Below are positions 27,818 to 39,475 of a DNA stretch of 64,000 bases, one piece after another; within the stretch, counting starts at the first letter, position 1, and every line of letters starts with the position of its first letter. The stretch covers positions 3,167,001 to 3,231,000 of the forward strand of contig NZ_JAYMGI010000002.1 in assembly GCF_035825295.1 (NCBI RefSeq), given 5' to 3'. The notes beneath the pieces were generated by a model. That model was given only the letters and a program-made list of their open reading frames with translations, made no database searches and had not been told where the DNA came from. The position numbers and the translations under genes were made by a program. This DNA is from Actinacidiphila sp. DG2A-62 (GTDB lineage Bacteria; Actinomycetota; Actinomycetes; Streptomycetales; Streptomycetaceae).

Positions 27818-27890
27818 CGATGTGATCGCCCCCGAGGATATTGATCCCCACCCGCGGATATCCAGCACTCTGCGCAATGCGATCACATCG
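27818..27890. repeat. Long-range perfect 12-bp inverted repeat
   Basis: CGATGTGATCGC at 27818-27829 and its exact complement GCGATCACATCG at 27879-27890 bracket 49 nt in the 126-bp gap between two lipoprotein genes. The enclosed sequence also carries GGATAT and ATATCC. It may be a terminator/attenuator hairpin or a pair of operators. Confidence 0.55.
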
Positions 27891-27905
27891 GGGGACCGGT
27901 GGGCC

Positions 27906-28730
27906 TCACCCCCCGCACTGCGCCAGCATCGCCTGCTTGTCCGCCGAGGTGACCGGCAGCGCGTACTTCAGCGACACCTGTGCGACGCGGACCGCGTAGG
28001 AGCAGCGGATCACCGAGCTGGGCGGGAGCCAGCTGGCCGGGCCGGAGTCGCCCTTGGCGCTGTTGGAGGGGCCGTCGACGGGGATCAGGTTGAGCGGGTC
28101 GTTGGCGATCGACTCGCGGTGGGCCTTGGTCCAGTGCGCCGCGCCCATCTGCCAGTCGTACGACAGGGGCATCACATGGTCGATCTGGACGGTGGCGGCG
28201 TGCGCCTTGGTCCATTCGATGGTGCGGCCGGTGTACGGGTCGTGCAGCGTCATGGAGCTGAGGACGCAGTCGGAGCCGGAGCGGTAGCGGACGTCCTCGC
28301 CGTCGCGCTTGAGCACGTCGTTGCGGGTGTCGCAGCCGTTGTGCGCGAACGGCACGTCGGGCGCGGAGTCCATCCAGGCGTAGCCGAACTCGTCGCGGCT
28401 GTAGCCCGTCTTGGGTCCGCGCCCCTTCACCGCGACCTTGGCGATCAGGGTGCGGGCGCGCGCCTTGTCGGCGGCCGAGGTGATCGCGGCCAGGCCCGGC
28501 TTGGTGCCGTCGGGGTTGTCCAGCGGGCTGACCGCGTGCCCGTCGGAGGCCGCGGGGCCGCTCGCGGCGGGCGCCGAGCCGCCGGAGGGGTTGCCCGCGC
28601 CGGAGTCGGGCGCCGAGATCGTCGTGTCCTTGCAGCCGGCCACGCCGAGCAGCGCGGCGACCGCCGCGGCACAGGCGAGCGCGGTGGTGGTCCGCCGGGT
28701 GGCGTCACGGCGGGTGGTGGCTATGCGCAT
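27906..28730 (-). CDS. Secreted lipoprotein with HNH/DUF1524-type nuclease domain
   Basis: The 274-residue protein begins with a lipoprotein signal whose cysteine is in GVAGCKD (about residue 33), then a Ser/Pro/Ala linker. A domain of the DUF1524 / HNH family common in secreted actinobacterial nucleases follows: IDHVMPLSYDWQMGA carries the catalytic-type histidine near 185, and NDPLNLIPVDGPSNSAKGD the asparagine and lysine ligands. Several cysteines suggest disulphides. Likely an extracellular DNase for nutrient scavenging or nucleic acid turnover. The ATG start has a modest purine-rich site (AGGGGC). Confidence 0.85.
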   Translation of the reverse strand: MRIATTRRDATRRTTTALACAAAVAALLGVAGCKDTTISAPDSGAGNPSGGSAPAASGPAASDGHAVSPLDNPDGTKPGLAAITSAADKARARTLIAKVAVKGRGPKTGYSRDEFGYAWMDSAPDVPFAHNGCDTRNDVLKRDGEDVRYRSGSDCVLSSMTLHDPYTGRTIEWTKAHAATVQIDHVMPLSYDWQMGAAHWTKAHRESIANDPLNLIPVDGPSNSAKGDSGPASWLPPSSVIRCSYAVRVAQVSLKYALPVTSADKQAMLAQCGG

Positions 28731-28948
28731 CTGCGCCCCTTCGAGTAGCGGCCCGCGGGCCGGGGGCGCAGCAGGCCCCTGAGTGTCCGTCAGTCGTGGT
28801 CGGTGCGGGCGGTCGTGAGCGGTGGCGGCCGGACAGGGCCGGTTACCAGATCATGTGCCCCGAGCAGCGAAGGCTACTGGCCCGCGCGGGCGGCGCGTTC
28901 CGGCCGGGTCGCAGTACGCCCGGCGCGCGGCGCGAGGTCCGTGGTCCC

Positions 28949-29647
28949 ATGGTGGGCATGAGCGAACGACTGCGCGAGGGTTTCGGCGCGACGGGACCGG
29001 GGGCGATCACCCCGGACGGCTGCGCGGTGGAGTTGTACGAGCGGCTGCCCCCGGGCGACCACCCCGACGTGATCGCCGCGGCGGTGCCCGCGGGAGCGCG
29101 CATCCTGGAACTGGGCTGCGGGGCGGGCCGGGTGACGCACCCGCTGGTGGCGCGCGGCTTCACGGTGACCGCGGTGGACGAGTCGGCGCAGATGCTGGAG
29201 AAGGTGCGCGGCGCGCGGACCGTGCGCTCCCCGATCCAGGAGCTGGACCTGGGCGAGCGCTTCGACGTGGTGATGCTCGCGTCCTTCCTGGTGCACGCGC
29301 ACGACCCCGAGCTGCGGCAGGGGTTGCTCGGCGCCTGCCGCCGCCACGTCGCCGACGACGGCTGCGTGCTGCTCCAGCGCGAGGGCGAGGACTGGCACGA
29401 GAACCTGCCGCGCGAGTCGCCGCTCGGCCCGGACGGGGTGGCGCGGGTGGTGTCCTCCGAGCCGGCCATGCCCGGTGTGCGTTCGGTGCACGTGGAGTAC
29501 GTCTACCCAAACGTCACCTGGACCCAGACGTTCCTGTCCCGGCCGCTGGACACCGAGCAGTTCGAGGCGGCGCTGGCCGGGGCGGGGCTGGCGGTGGACG
29601 CGTATCTGACGCCGGACCGCGTATGGGTGCGCGCCCTGCCGGTCTGA
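28949..29647 (+). CDS. Class I SAM-dependent methyltransferase
   Basis: A 232-residue methyltransferase with SAM motif I at ILELGCGAGRVTHPLV (about residues 50-65), the acidic residue of motif II in TAVDESAQMLEKV, and the motif IV region DVVMLASFLVHAHDP. The C-terminal cap (VEYVYPNVTWTQTFLSRPLD) is unremarkable. Substrate cannot be predicted. ATG codons at 28949 and 28958 are both possible; GAGG at 28934-28937 sits better for 28949. It is divergent from the HNH lipoprotein and appears to be a single gene. Confidence 0.85.
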   Translation: MVGMSERLREGFGATGPGAITPDGCAVELYERLPPGDHPDVIAAAVPAGARILELGCGAGRVTHPLVARGFTVTAVDESAQMLEKVRGARTVRSPIQELDLGERFDVVMLASFLVHAHDPELRQGLLGACRRHVADDGCVLLQREGEDWHENLPRESPLGPDGVARVVSSEPAMPGVRSVHVEYVYPNVTWTQTFLSRPLDTEQFEAALAGAGLAVDAYLTPDRVWVRALPV

Positions 29648-29823
29648 CCGCGCCCGCGGCGTGGCGCCCGCACCGGACGCCCGCACCGGATGGCCGGCGC
29701 GCCCGCCCGCGACCGGCACGCGCCCGCCCGCGACCGCCCCGCGCCCGCCTGCCGCGCGACGCGCCCGCCCTCCGGGCGCCGGGGCGCCGATCCTGACGCC
29801 CGGTCACCTATCTTTCGGTTCAT

Positions 29824-31299
29824 ATGCTCATGAACGACCGAAAGCCGGTGCATATGGACAAGGTGGGCGCCGCTCTCCCCGCGCAGAAGGCCCCGACGGC
29901 GGCCGGCCCCGGTGTACGGCAGGAGCCGGGCCGTAAGCCGTGGCGGGTGCGCCCGTGGGGCCAGGCGGCCGACCCCTGGGTGCTCGCCGCGGCGCTGTTC
30001 TGCCTCTACGCGGCGCTGTCGCTGTCGCGGTACCGCCGCATGGAGACGCTCTCCTGGGACCTCGGCATCTTCGAGCAGGCGGTGAAGTCCTACGCGCACC
30101 TGCGCGCGCCCGTCGCCGACCTCAAGGGACCGGGCGCCGACGTCCTCGGCGACCACTTCAGCCCGATCACCGCGCTGATCGCGCCCTTCTACCGCGTCTT
30201 CCCCACCCCCGTCACGCTCCTGGCCGCCCAGGCCGTCCTCTTCACCGTCTCCGCGGTCCCGGTCACCCGGGCGGCCGGGCGCGCGCTCGGCCGGGCGAAG
30301 GGGCTGGCGATCGGCGTCGCGTACGGGCTGTCGTGGGGCGTGCAGCGGGCGGTGGACTTCGACTTCCACGAGATCGCCTTCGCGATGCCGCTGCTCGCCT
30401 TCTGCCTGGAAGCCGTGCTGCTCGGGAAGTGGGCCGCCGCGATGGGGTGGGCCGTGCCCCTGGTGCTGGTGAAGGAGGACATGGGCGCGACCGTGACGAT
30501 GATCGCACTCGTCGTCCTGCTGCGCTCCCGGCACGCCCCGGGCCACCGGGCGTACGCCCTCGCGCTCGCCGCGTTCGGCGTGGGCGCCTCGGCATGGGAG
30601 GTCAGATGGCTCATCCCCTACTTCCACGGCCCCGGGTACGACCCGCTGGCCCACATCGACGGCGACGGGTCGCTCACCGGCCACATCCCGGCGCTGACCG
30701 CGCTGCGCACCCTGCTGTGGGTCCTGCTCCCGGCCGGCGGCCTGCTGGCGCTGCGCTCCCCGCTGCTGCTGGCGGCCGTGCCGACGCTGGGCTGGCGGTT
30801 CTACTCCCGCTACCCGGAGAACTGGGGCACGGCCTGGCACTACAGCGCGGTGCTGATGCCGGTCGTCTTCCTCGCGCTGGTCGACGCGCTCGCGCGGGCC
30901 GGGAGGGCGTCCGCGCCGCTCCGCGCCTTCGCCGCCGCGGCGCCCGCCGCCGCTGCCGGGGCCGCGCTGGCCCTGTGCGCGCAGTTGCCGGCGGCCGGGC
31001 TGACCCACCGCGCCGCGTACGGCGTGGACGCGCGCACCCGGGCGGTGGACCGGATGCTGGACCGCGTCCCGGACGGCGCCACGGTCGAGTCGGACGTCGG
31101 GCCGATCAGCCGGCTGGTCCGGCGGACCACCGTGTACTGGATCGGCGACACCCACGGCGTCGTCCCGCAGTACATCGCGCTCGCCGACGGCTCCGGCTGG
31201 CTGCCGGACCCGGTGGGCGCGGCCCGGCGGCTGCACCCGGGCGCGCGGTACGCGGTGCTGGCGCGCGGCGGGGGCGGCCTGGTGCTGCGCCGGCTCTGA
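29824..31299 (+). CDS. DUF2079 polytopic membrane protein (copy 1)
   Basis: The 491-residue protein has about nine to ten hydrophobic segments and the DUF2079 signature (LSWDLGIFEQAVKSYAHLRAP ... GDHFSPITALIAPFYRVFP ... FDFHEIAFAMPLLAF ... VKEDMGATV). The fold is thought to be related to membrane glycosyltransferases of the GT-C type, so an acidic LGDHFSP/FDFHE active-site region is plausible, but no reaction is established. A -10-like TATCTT at 29809-29814 places the transcript start at or next to the ATG, suggesting a leaderless mRNA. TTCAT-ATGCTC-ATGAA brackets the start codon. An ATG at 29854 is an alternative. It is a tandem duplicate of the next gene. Confidence 0.85.
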   Translation: MLMNDRKPVHMDKVGAALPAQKAPTAAGPGVRQEPGRKPWRVRPWGQAADPWVLAAALFCLYAALSLSRYRRMETLSWDLGIFEQAVKSYAHLRAPVADLKGPGADVLGDHFSPITALIAPFYRVFPTPVTLLAAQAVLFTVSAVPVTRAAGRALGRAKGLAIGVAYGLSWGVQRAVDFDFHEIAFAMPLLAFCLEAVLLGKWAAAMGWAVPLVLVKEDMGATVTMIALVVLLRSRHAPGHRAYALALAAFGVGASAWEVRWLIPYFHGPGYDPLAHIDGDGSLTGHIPALTALRTLLWVLLPAGGLLALRSPLLLAAVPTLGWRFYSRYPENWGTAWHYSAVLMPVVFLALVDALARAGRASAPLRAFAAAAPAAAAGAALALCAQLPAAGLTHRAAYGVDARTRAVDRMLDRVPDGATVESDVGPISRLVRRTTVYWIGDTHGVVPQYIALADGSGWLPDPVGAARRLHPGARYAVLARGGGGLVLRRL

Positions 31300-31491
31300 G
31301 CGCGGGCGGGGCCGCCCCGGGACCGTCCCGGGACCGGCGGGCAGCGACCCGGCACCGACGGCGCGGCCCGCGACGGCGGCCGGAACCGGGCGGCCGGCGC
31401 GCGGGCGGACCGCCGCGCGGGTCCCGCCGGCACAGCCGCGTCCCGTATCTTTTCCGGCAGACCCCGACCCCGCTTCCGTGGGAGGACGACG

Positions 31492-33201
31492 ATGGACAGG
31501 GCCGAGGCCGTCATACCGGCACAGGGCTCCCCCACCGGGAGCCCGGCGGGCCGCGCGTCCGCACCGGCCGGCGACGGCACGCGGGCGTCCTCCGCCCCCG
31601 CCCGGTCGCGGCTGCGCGCCCCCGGGGTGCGGCTGGACCCCTACCTGCTGGCGACGGCGTTCTTCGTGGCGTACGTGCTGCTGTCGGTGACGCGCTACCG
31701 GCGCATGCTGACGATGTCCTGGGACCTGGGGATCTTCGAGCAGGCGGTGAAGTCCTACGCGCACCTGCACGCGCCGACCGCTGACCTGAAGGGTCCCGGA
31801 TTCGACATCCTGGGCGACCACTTCAGCCCGATCACCACGCTGATCGCGCCCTTCTACCGCGTCTTCCCGACCCCCGTCACGCTCCTCGTCGCCCAGGCGG
31901 TCCTGTTCGCGGTGTCGGTGATCCCGGTCACGCGGGTCGCGGCGCGGCTGCTCGGACGCGGCCGGGGGCTGGCGATCGGCGTCGCGTACGGGCTGTCGTG
32001 GGGGGTGCAGAAGGCCGTCGAGTTCGACTTCCACGAGATCGCCTTCGCGATGCCGCTGCTCGCCTTCTCCCTGGAGGCCGTGCTGCTCAGGAGGTGGGCC
32101 GCCGCGATGGGGTGGGCCGTGCCCCTGGTGTTCGTCAAGGAGGACATGGGCGTCACGGCCGCCGCGATCGGCGTGATCGTCTGGTGGCGCGTCCGCCAGG
32201 AGCCCAAGCCCGAGGCGGCCGGCGCGCCCGGCGCGGACGGCGACAAGGTCCGCGACGACGGCGGCCACGTCGACGGCGACGCAGCCCGCGACGACGGCGG
32301 CCGGGACGCGGCCGCCGCGGAACCCTCGCGAAGCGACGAGGGCGGCGGCGCCCGCGGCGACGGCACGGACACCGACGACACCGAGACCGACGCCGACGCC
32401 ACCGGCCGGCACGAGCCGCTGTCCGACCGCCTGCGCTACGGCCCCTGGGCGATCGGCCTGGCCGCCTTCGGCGTCGCGGCCTCCGCGCTGGCCTTCGGCG
32501 TGATCATCCCGGCGTTCAACAAGGCCGGGGGCTACGACTACTGGAACAAGCTGAACGGCAACGGCGCGCCGATGCCCGGCCACATCCCGTTCGGCACGGC
32601 CGTGCACACCCTGCTGTGGATCCTGCTGCCGACCAGCGGACTGCTGGCGCTGCGCTCGCCGCTGATCTTGGCCGCGCTGCCGACCATCGGCTGGCGGTTC
32701 GTCTCGCACGACGACCACTACTGGGGCACCGACTGGCACTACAGCGCGGTGCTGATGCCGGTGGTCGTGCTGGCGCTGGTCGACGCCGCCGACCGCTCGC
32801 GGCGCAGCCCGATGCCGTGGCTGCGCTCGTACGCCTCCGGCGCTCCGGCCGCGGTCGCGGGCGCGGCGCTCGCGCTCACCCTCACGCTGCCGCTCGCCTC
32901 GCTCAGCCACGGCGACACGTACAGGGTGGACGCCAGGACGAAGGCGATCGAGCACCTGCTGGACGAGATCCCGGACGGCGCGAGCGTCGAGGCCAACGTC
33001 GGGCCGATCAGCCACCTGGTGAGCCGCACCACCGTGTACTGGGTCGGCGACACCCCCGGCGTCATCCCCGACTACATCGCCATCGACAACGGCGACGGCT
33101 GGGCCGGCGACCCGGCCACGTACGCGACGCAGCTGCACCCCGGCGTGCGCTACACGCCGATCGGCGCCGCGGAGGGCTACGTGGTCCTGCACCGCACCTG
33201 A
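31492..33201 (+). CDS. DUF2079 polytopic membrane protein (copy 2, with acidic loop)
   Basis: This 569-residue paralogue of the preceding gene keeps all family blocks (MSWDLGIFEQAVKSYAHLHAP, LGDHFSPITTLIAP, EFDFHEIAFAMPLLAF, VFVKEDMG). Many matching stretches are near-identical at DNA level, indicating recent duplication or gene conversion. It differs by an insertion of about 80 residues after a transmembrane helix (about residues 240-320), extremely rich in Asp, Gly and Glu (DDGGRDAAAAEPSRSDEGGG, TDTDDTETDADATG), probably a disordered cytoplasmic loop. The ATG has GGGAGGAC 6 nt upstream, unlike copy 1. A terminator follows. Function unknown; GT-C-like transferase activity is conjecture. Confidence 0.85.
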   Translation: MDRAEAVIPAQGSPTGSPAGRASAPAGDGTRASSAPARSRLRAPGVRLDPYLLATAFFVAYVLLSVTRYRRMLTMSWDLGIFEQAVKSYAHLHAPTADLKGPGFDILGDHFSPITTLIAPFYRVFPTPVTLLVAQAVLFAVSVIPVTRVAARLLGRGRGLAIGVAYGLSWGVQKAVEFDFHEIAFAMPLLAFSLEAVLLRRWAAAMGWAVPLVFVKEDMGVTAAAIGVIVWWRVRQEPKPEAAGAPGADGDKVRDDGGHVDGDAARDDGGRDAAAAEPSRSDEGGGARGDGTDTDDTETDADATGRHEPLSDRLRYGPWAIGLAAFGVAASALAFGVIIPAFNKAGGYDYWNKLNGNGAPMPGHIPFGTAVHTLLWILLPTSGLLALRSPLILAALPTIGWRFVSHDDHYWGTDWHYSAVLMPVVVLALVDAADRSRRSPMPWLRSYASGAPAAVAGAALALTLTLPLASLSHGDTYRVDARTKAIEHLLDEIPDGASVEANVGPISHLVSRTTVYWVGDTPGVIPDYIAIDNGDGWAGDPATYATQLHPGVRYTPIGAAEGYVVLHRT

Positions 33202-33229
33202 ACCGCCGCCCGCCCGCGCCGGACCCACG

Positions 33230-33268
33230 AGCGCCCCGCCCCCGGCGTACGTACGGGGACGGGGCGCT
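33230..33268. terminator. Bidirectional terminator between the DUF2079 pair and the chitinase gene
   Basis: Arms at 33230-33244 and 33254-33268 (AGCGCCCCGCCCCCG versus CGGGGACGGGGCGCT) pair at 14 of 15 positions around a 9-nt loop, between two convergent 3' ends. Confidence 0.8.
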
Positions 33269-33363
33269 GGTCGTCGCCGCGCCGGAGGAGCGAGCGGCGG
33301 CGGTGAAGCCTCGGCGGTGCGTCAGCGGTGCGTCAGCGGTGCGTCAGGCACCTCGTCAGCACC

Positions 33364-34450
33364 TCAGCAGTAGAGGTTGCCGCCGGTCGGCACGCCCAGG
33401 ATCGCCGCGTAGTTCTGGTACCTGGTGACGCGGTCCTGGACCTCCGCGGCGTTGCCGCCGTTGCACTCGATGCTGCCGTTGATGCTGCGGATGGTCTCAC
33501 CGAAGCCGGCGCCGTTGACCATGGCGTTGTGGCCGGTCATGGTGCCCGGGCCGGTCTGGGTGTCCCAGTACCACAGGCCGGTCTTCCAGGCGATGGCCGC
33601 GTTGGTCTCGACCAGGCTCGGGGTGTCCAGCAGGTCGACGCCGAGCGCGTCGCCGGCCGCCTTGTAGTTGAAGTTCCAGCTCAGCTGCATCGGGCCGCGG
33701 CCGTAGTAGGAGTAGGTGCCTGCCGGGCAGCCGTAGGGCTCGGAGGCGCAGTAGTTGCCGGACTTGTCGATCTCGGTGATGTAGACCAGGCCGCCGGTCT
33801 CGTGGCTGACGTTGGCGAGGAAGGCCGCGGCCTCCTGCTTCTTGACCGTGTCGCTGCCGGTGGTGGCGAAGCCCGGGTACGCGCTGAGCGCGGCGGTCAG
33901 GCCGCTGTAGGTGTAGAAGGAGTTCCGGTTCGGGAACATCTGGTTGAACTGCGACTCGGAGACCACGAATCCGCCGCCGGTGCCGCCGCCGCCCGTGGTG
34001 CCGCCGGTGCTGGTGCAGGAGTACGGGCTCCAGTACCAGGTGCTGATCGTCGGGTCGTAGCCCGGGTTGTCGTGCGTGGCGATGTAGTAGCCGCCGTTGG
34101 TGTACTGCACGATGTCGCCGGTGACGTAGGAGCGGCCGGCCGACCCAGGCCGGGTAGCTACAGGTGCTGCCGCCGCCGGTGGTGCCGCCGCTGCCGCCGG
34201 ACGAGCCGTCGCAGCCGCCCTGGTCCGACCACACGTCGGCGGCGCCGGGCGTCTCGCCCTGCGTCCACCACTTGGCCAGCCAGTTGTGGCTGTTGTAGGA
34301 GGCGGTCATGCCGCCGGTGTAGACCGACGAGGAGTTCCAGGGCGACGCGCAGGTCGCGGCGGACGCCGGGGAGGCCATCGGTATCAGGATCGCGAGGCCC
34401 ACGACGGCCGCGAGCGCGGCCACGAACGCGATGATCCGCTGTCTCGACAA
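33364..34450 (-). CDS. Secreted GH19 chitinase with two CBM5/12 chitin-binding modules (frame break)
   Basis: The reconstructed 361-residue enzyme hydrolyses chitin outside the cell. Domains: signal peptide (1-31, ASPASA); a first CBM5/12 (WNSSSVYTGGMTASYNSHNWLAKWWTQGE); a Gly/Ser linker; a second CBM5/12 (CSYPAW...YYIATHDNPGYDPTISTWYW); and a GH19 domain from about residue 160. The GH19 catalytic acids are the Glu of NVSHETGGLVYI and the Glu of TEIDKSGNYC. The frame breaks at the CCC run 34144-34146, where one extra base separates CSYPAW from SAGRSYVTG; this looks like a sequencing error. The TTG start is supported by AAGGAG 7 nt upstream. A DasR-like operator and a TTGACA -35 box precede it, implying induction by chitin-derived amino sugars. 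Confidence 0.9.
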
Positions 34451-34498
34451 GGGACCACTCCTTATGGGGGTCGAGTGGGGTCGGGGCCACCTTCTTGG

Positions 34499-34531
34499 AT
34501 TGGTCTGGACCTGTCAATAGTCCAGACCAAT
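34499..34531. promoter_or_regulatory. DasR-like operator pair (dre) overlapping the chitinase promoter
   Basis: ATTGGTCTGGAC at 34499-34510 and GTCCAGACCAAT at 34520-34531 form a perfect 12-bp inverted repeat with a 9-nt spacer. Each arm matches the DasR element ACTGGTCTAGACCACT at most positions, so there may be two sites. On the minus strand the spacer contains a perfect -35 box TTGACA (34517-34512), so a bound repressor would block RNA polymerase. A -10 17 bp further (GAAGGT) is poor. Confidence 0.75.
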
Positions 34532-34695
34532 GCATATCCGGACAGCACGCTGCGCGGTCACGCCACCTCTCGGCGCGGGGTGTGCGAGACGCGGCGACGG
34601 GAGCACCCGTGCCACCGTCCGGCCCTCCGGAGGCAACCCCCAGGCGGTTTCGGCGGTCTGACGAGGCGTACGCACCGCACCGTTCGAGAGGTCCC

Positions 34696-35586
34696 ATGCC
34701 GTTCCGCCGACCCACCGCGAGGGCGACCGCCGCTGCCGCCGTGGCCGCCCTCGCGCCCGCCGTCCTGCTGACCGTCGCCGGCCCGGCCCGCGCGGACGGC
34801 CCGACCGACCCGACCACGCTGCCCTCGTGCAACGACGTCGCGACCGCCTACGGGGACTACGAGCAGCACTCGCTGCGGACCGCGCTGGCCGGGGCCCCGA
34901 CCGTGGTCGTGGCGGGCGACGGCTGGCACGAATTCACCGGCACGGTGACGAACATCGGGGACACCGCGCTGCCGCTCGTTTCGGTGCAGGCGTCCGCGTG
35001 GCGGGAAACCGACGGCGGCACCGAGCTGGGCCCCTACGCCGAGGTCCAGGTCGCCACCGCGGACGGCGGCTGGCGGCGGCTGGCCGGCGGCAGCTCCGGC
35101 TTCGCCGACCCCGCGCACGACCTCGCGGCGCACGCGAGCGCGACCTACCGCTTCCGGTTCGCGATCTCCGCGGACGCGCCGCGGGACGTCACCTACGGCG
35201 AGGTGTCGATCGAGGAAATCTTCGCCGACGCCTACACCGCGCCGGGCACCACCGCCCCGGTCGCCTGCGCGGGCGACTCCGCGATCGCGTCCGACTTCGC
35301 CGTCCGCGCCGCCGGCAGCACGCCGCCGGCCTCCGCCGGCCCGACCGCCACGCCGACCCCCACGCCGACCGCGACGCACTCCGCGCCGGCGGCGGGCACG
35401 GGCACGCCGTCGCCGGGCGCCGGCGGCGCGGCGGGCGCGACCGCGGCCCCGGACACCACCGCCCAGCTCGCGGACACCGGCGCGCCCTCCGACGTCCCGC
35501 TGCTGACCGGCCTCGGCGCGCTGGTCGTCGCCGCGGGCGCCGCCGTGCTGGCGGTGACGCGCCGCAGGTCCGACCGCGCGGCCTGA
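34696..35586 (+). CDS. Sortase-substrate surface protein (LAxTG-type anchor)
   Basis: This 296-residue protein has a signal peptide (residues 1-34, GPARA), a beta-rich extracellular region with HEFTGTVTNIGDTALPLVSVQASAW and a FADAYTAP segment, then a Thr/Pro/Ala linker. Its C-terminal sorting signal is LADTG (about residue 258), a hydrophobic helix (LLTGLGALVVAAGAAVLAV), then a basic tail TRRRSDRAA. LAxTG is the recognition motif of actinobacterial class E sortases, so it should be covalently fixed to peptidoglycan. The ATG has GAGAGG 4 nt upstream. The ligand of the surface domain is unknown. Confidence 0.8.
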   Translation: MPFRRPTARATAAAAVAALAPAVLLTVAGPARADGPTDPTTLPSCNDVATAYGDYEQHSLRTALAGAPTVVVAGDGWHEFTGTVTNIGDTALPLVSVQASAWRETDGGTELGPYAEVQVATADGGWRRLAGGSSGFADPAHDLAAHASATYRFRFAISADAPRDVTYGEVSIEEIFADAYTAPGTTAPVACAGDSAIASDFAVRAAGSTPPASAGPTATPTPTPTATHSAPAAGTGTPSPGAGGAAGATAAPDTTAQLADTGAPSDVPLLTGLGALVVAAGAAVLAVTRRRSDRAA

Positions 35587-35649
35587 GAAGCCGTACGGGC
35601 CCGGGCCGCCGCAGGGGCCCGGGCCGCCGCGGCAGAGGGGTCGGCGCGC

Positions 35650-39212
<3,563 letters not shown>

Positions 39213-39475
39213 GTTCCGTCCCGGAGGTAGGCAGGTGGGGCGCACGGTGCGCGGGCGGGCGCACGGTGCGGGCGGGCCGCGAGGTGGGGACCCCGCGCGG
39301 CTCGCGTGTGCCCTGGGCTGTGCGAGTGCGGGCAACGCGAATCGCCCGGCACGTCTCACGGGCCGGGGTACCTCCAGCCTACGACGTCCCGGACGGTGCC
39401 CGGCGGCCCCGGAGCACGGGGGTGCCGTGTTCCGGGGCCGGGACGCTGCGCGTGGGGCGGTCCTAGGGGGCGGTC

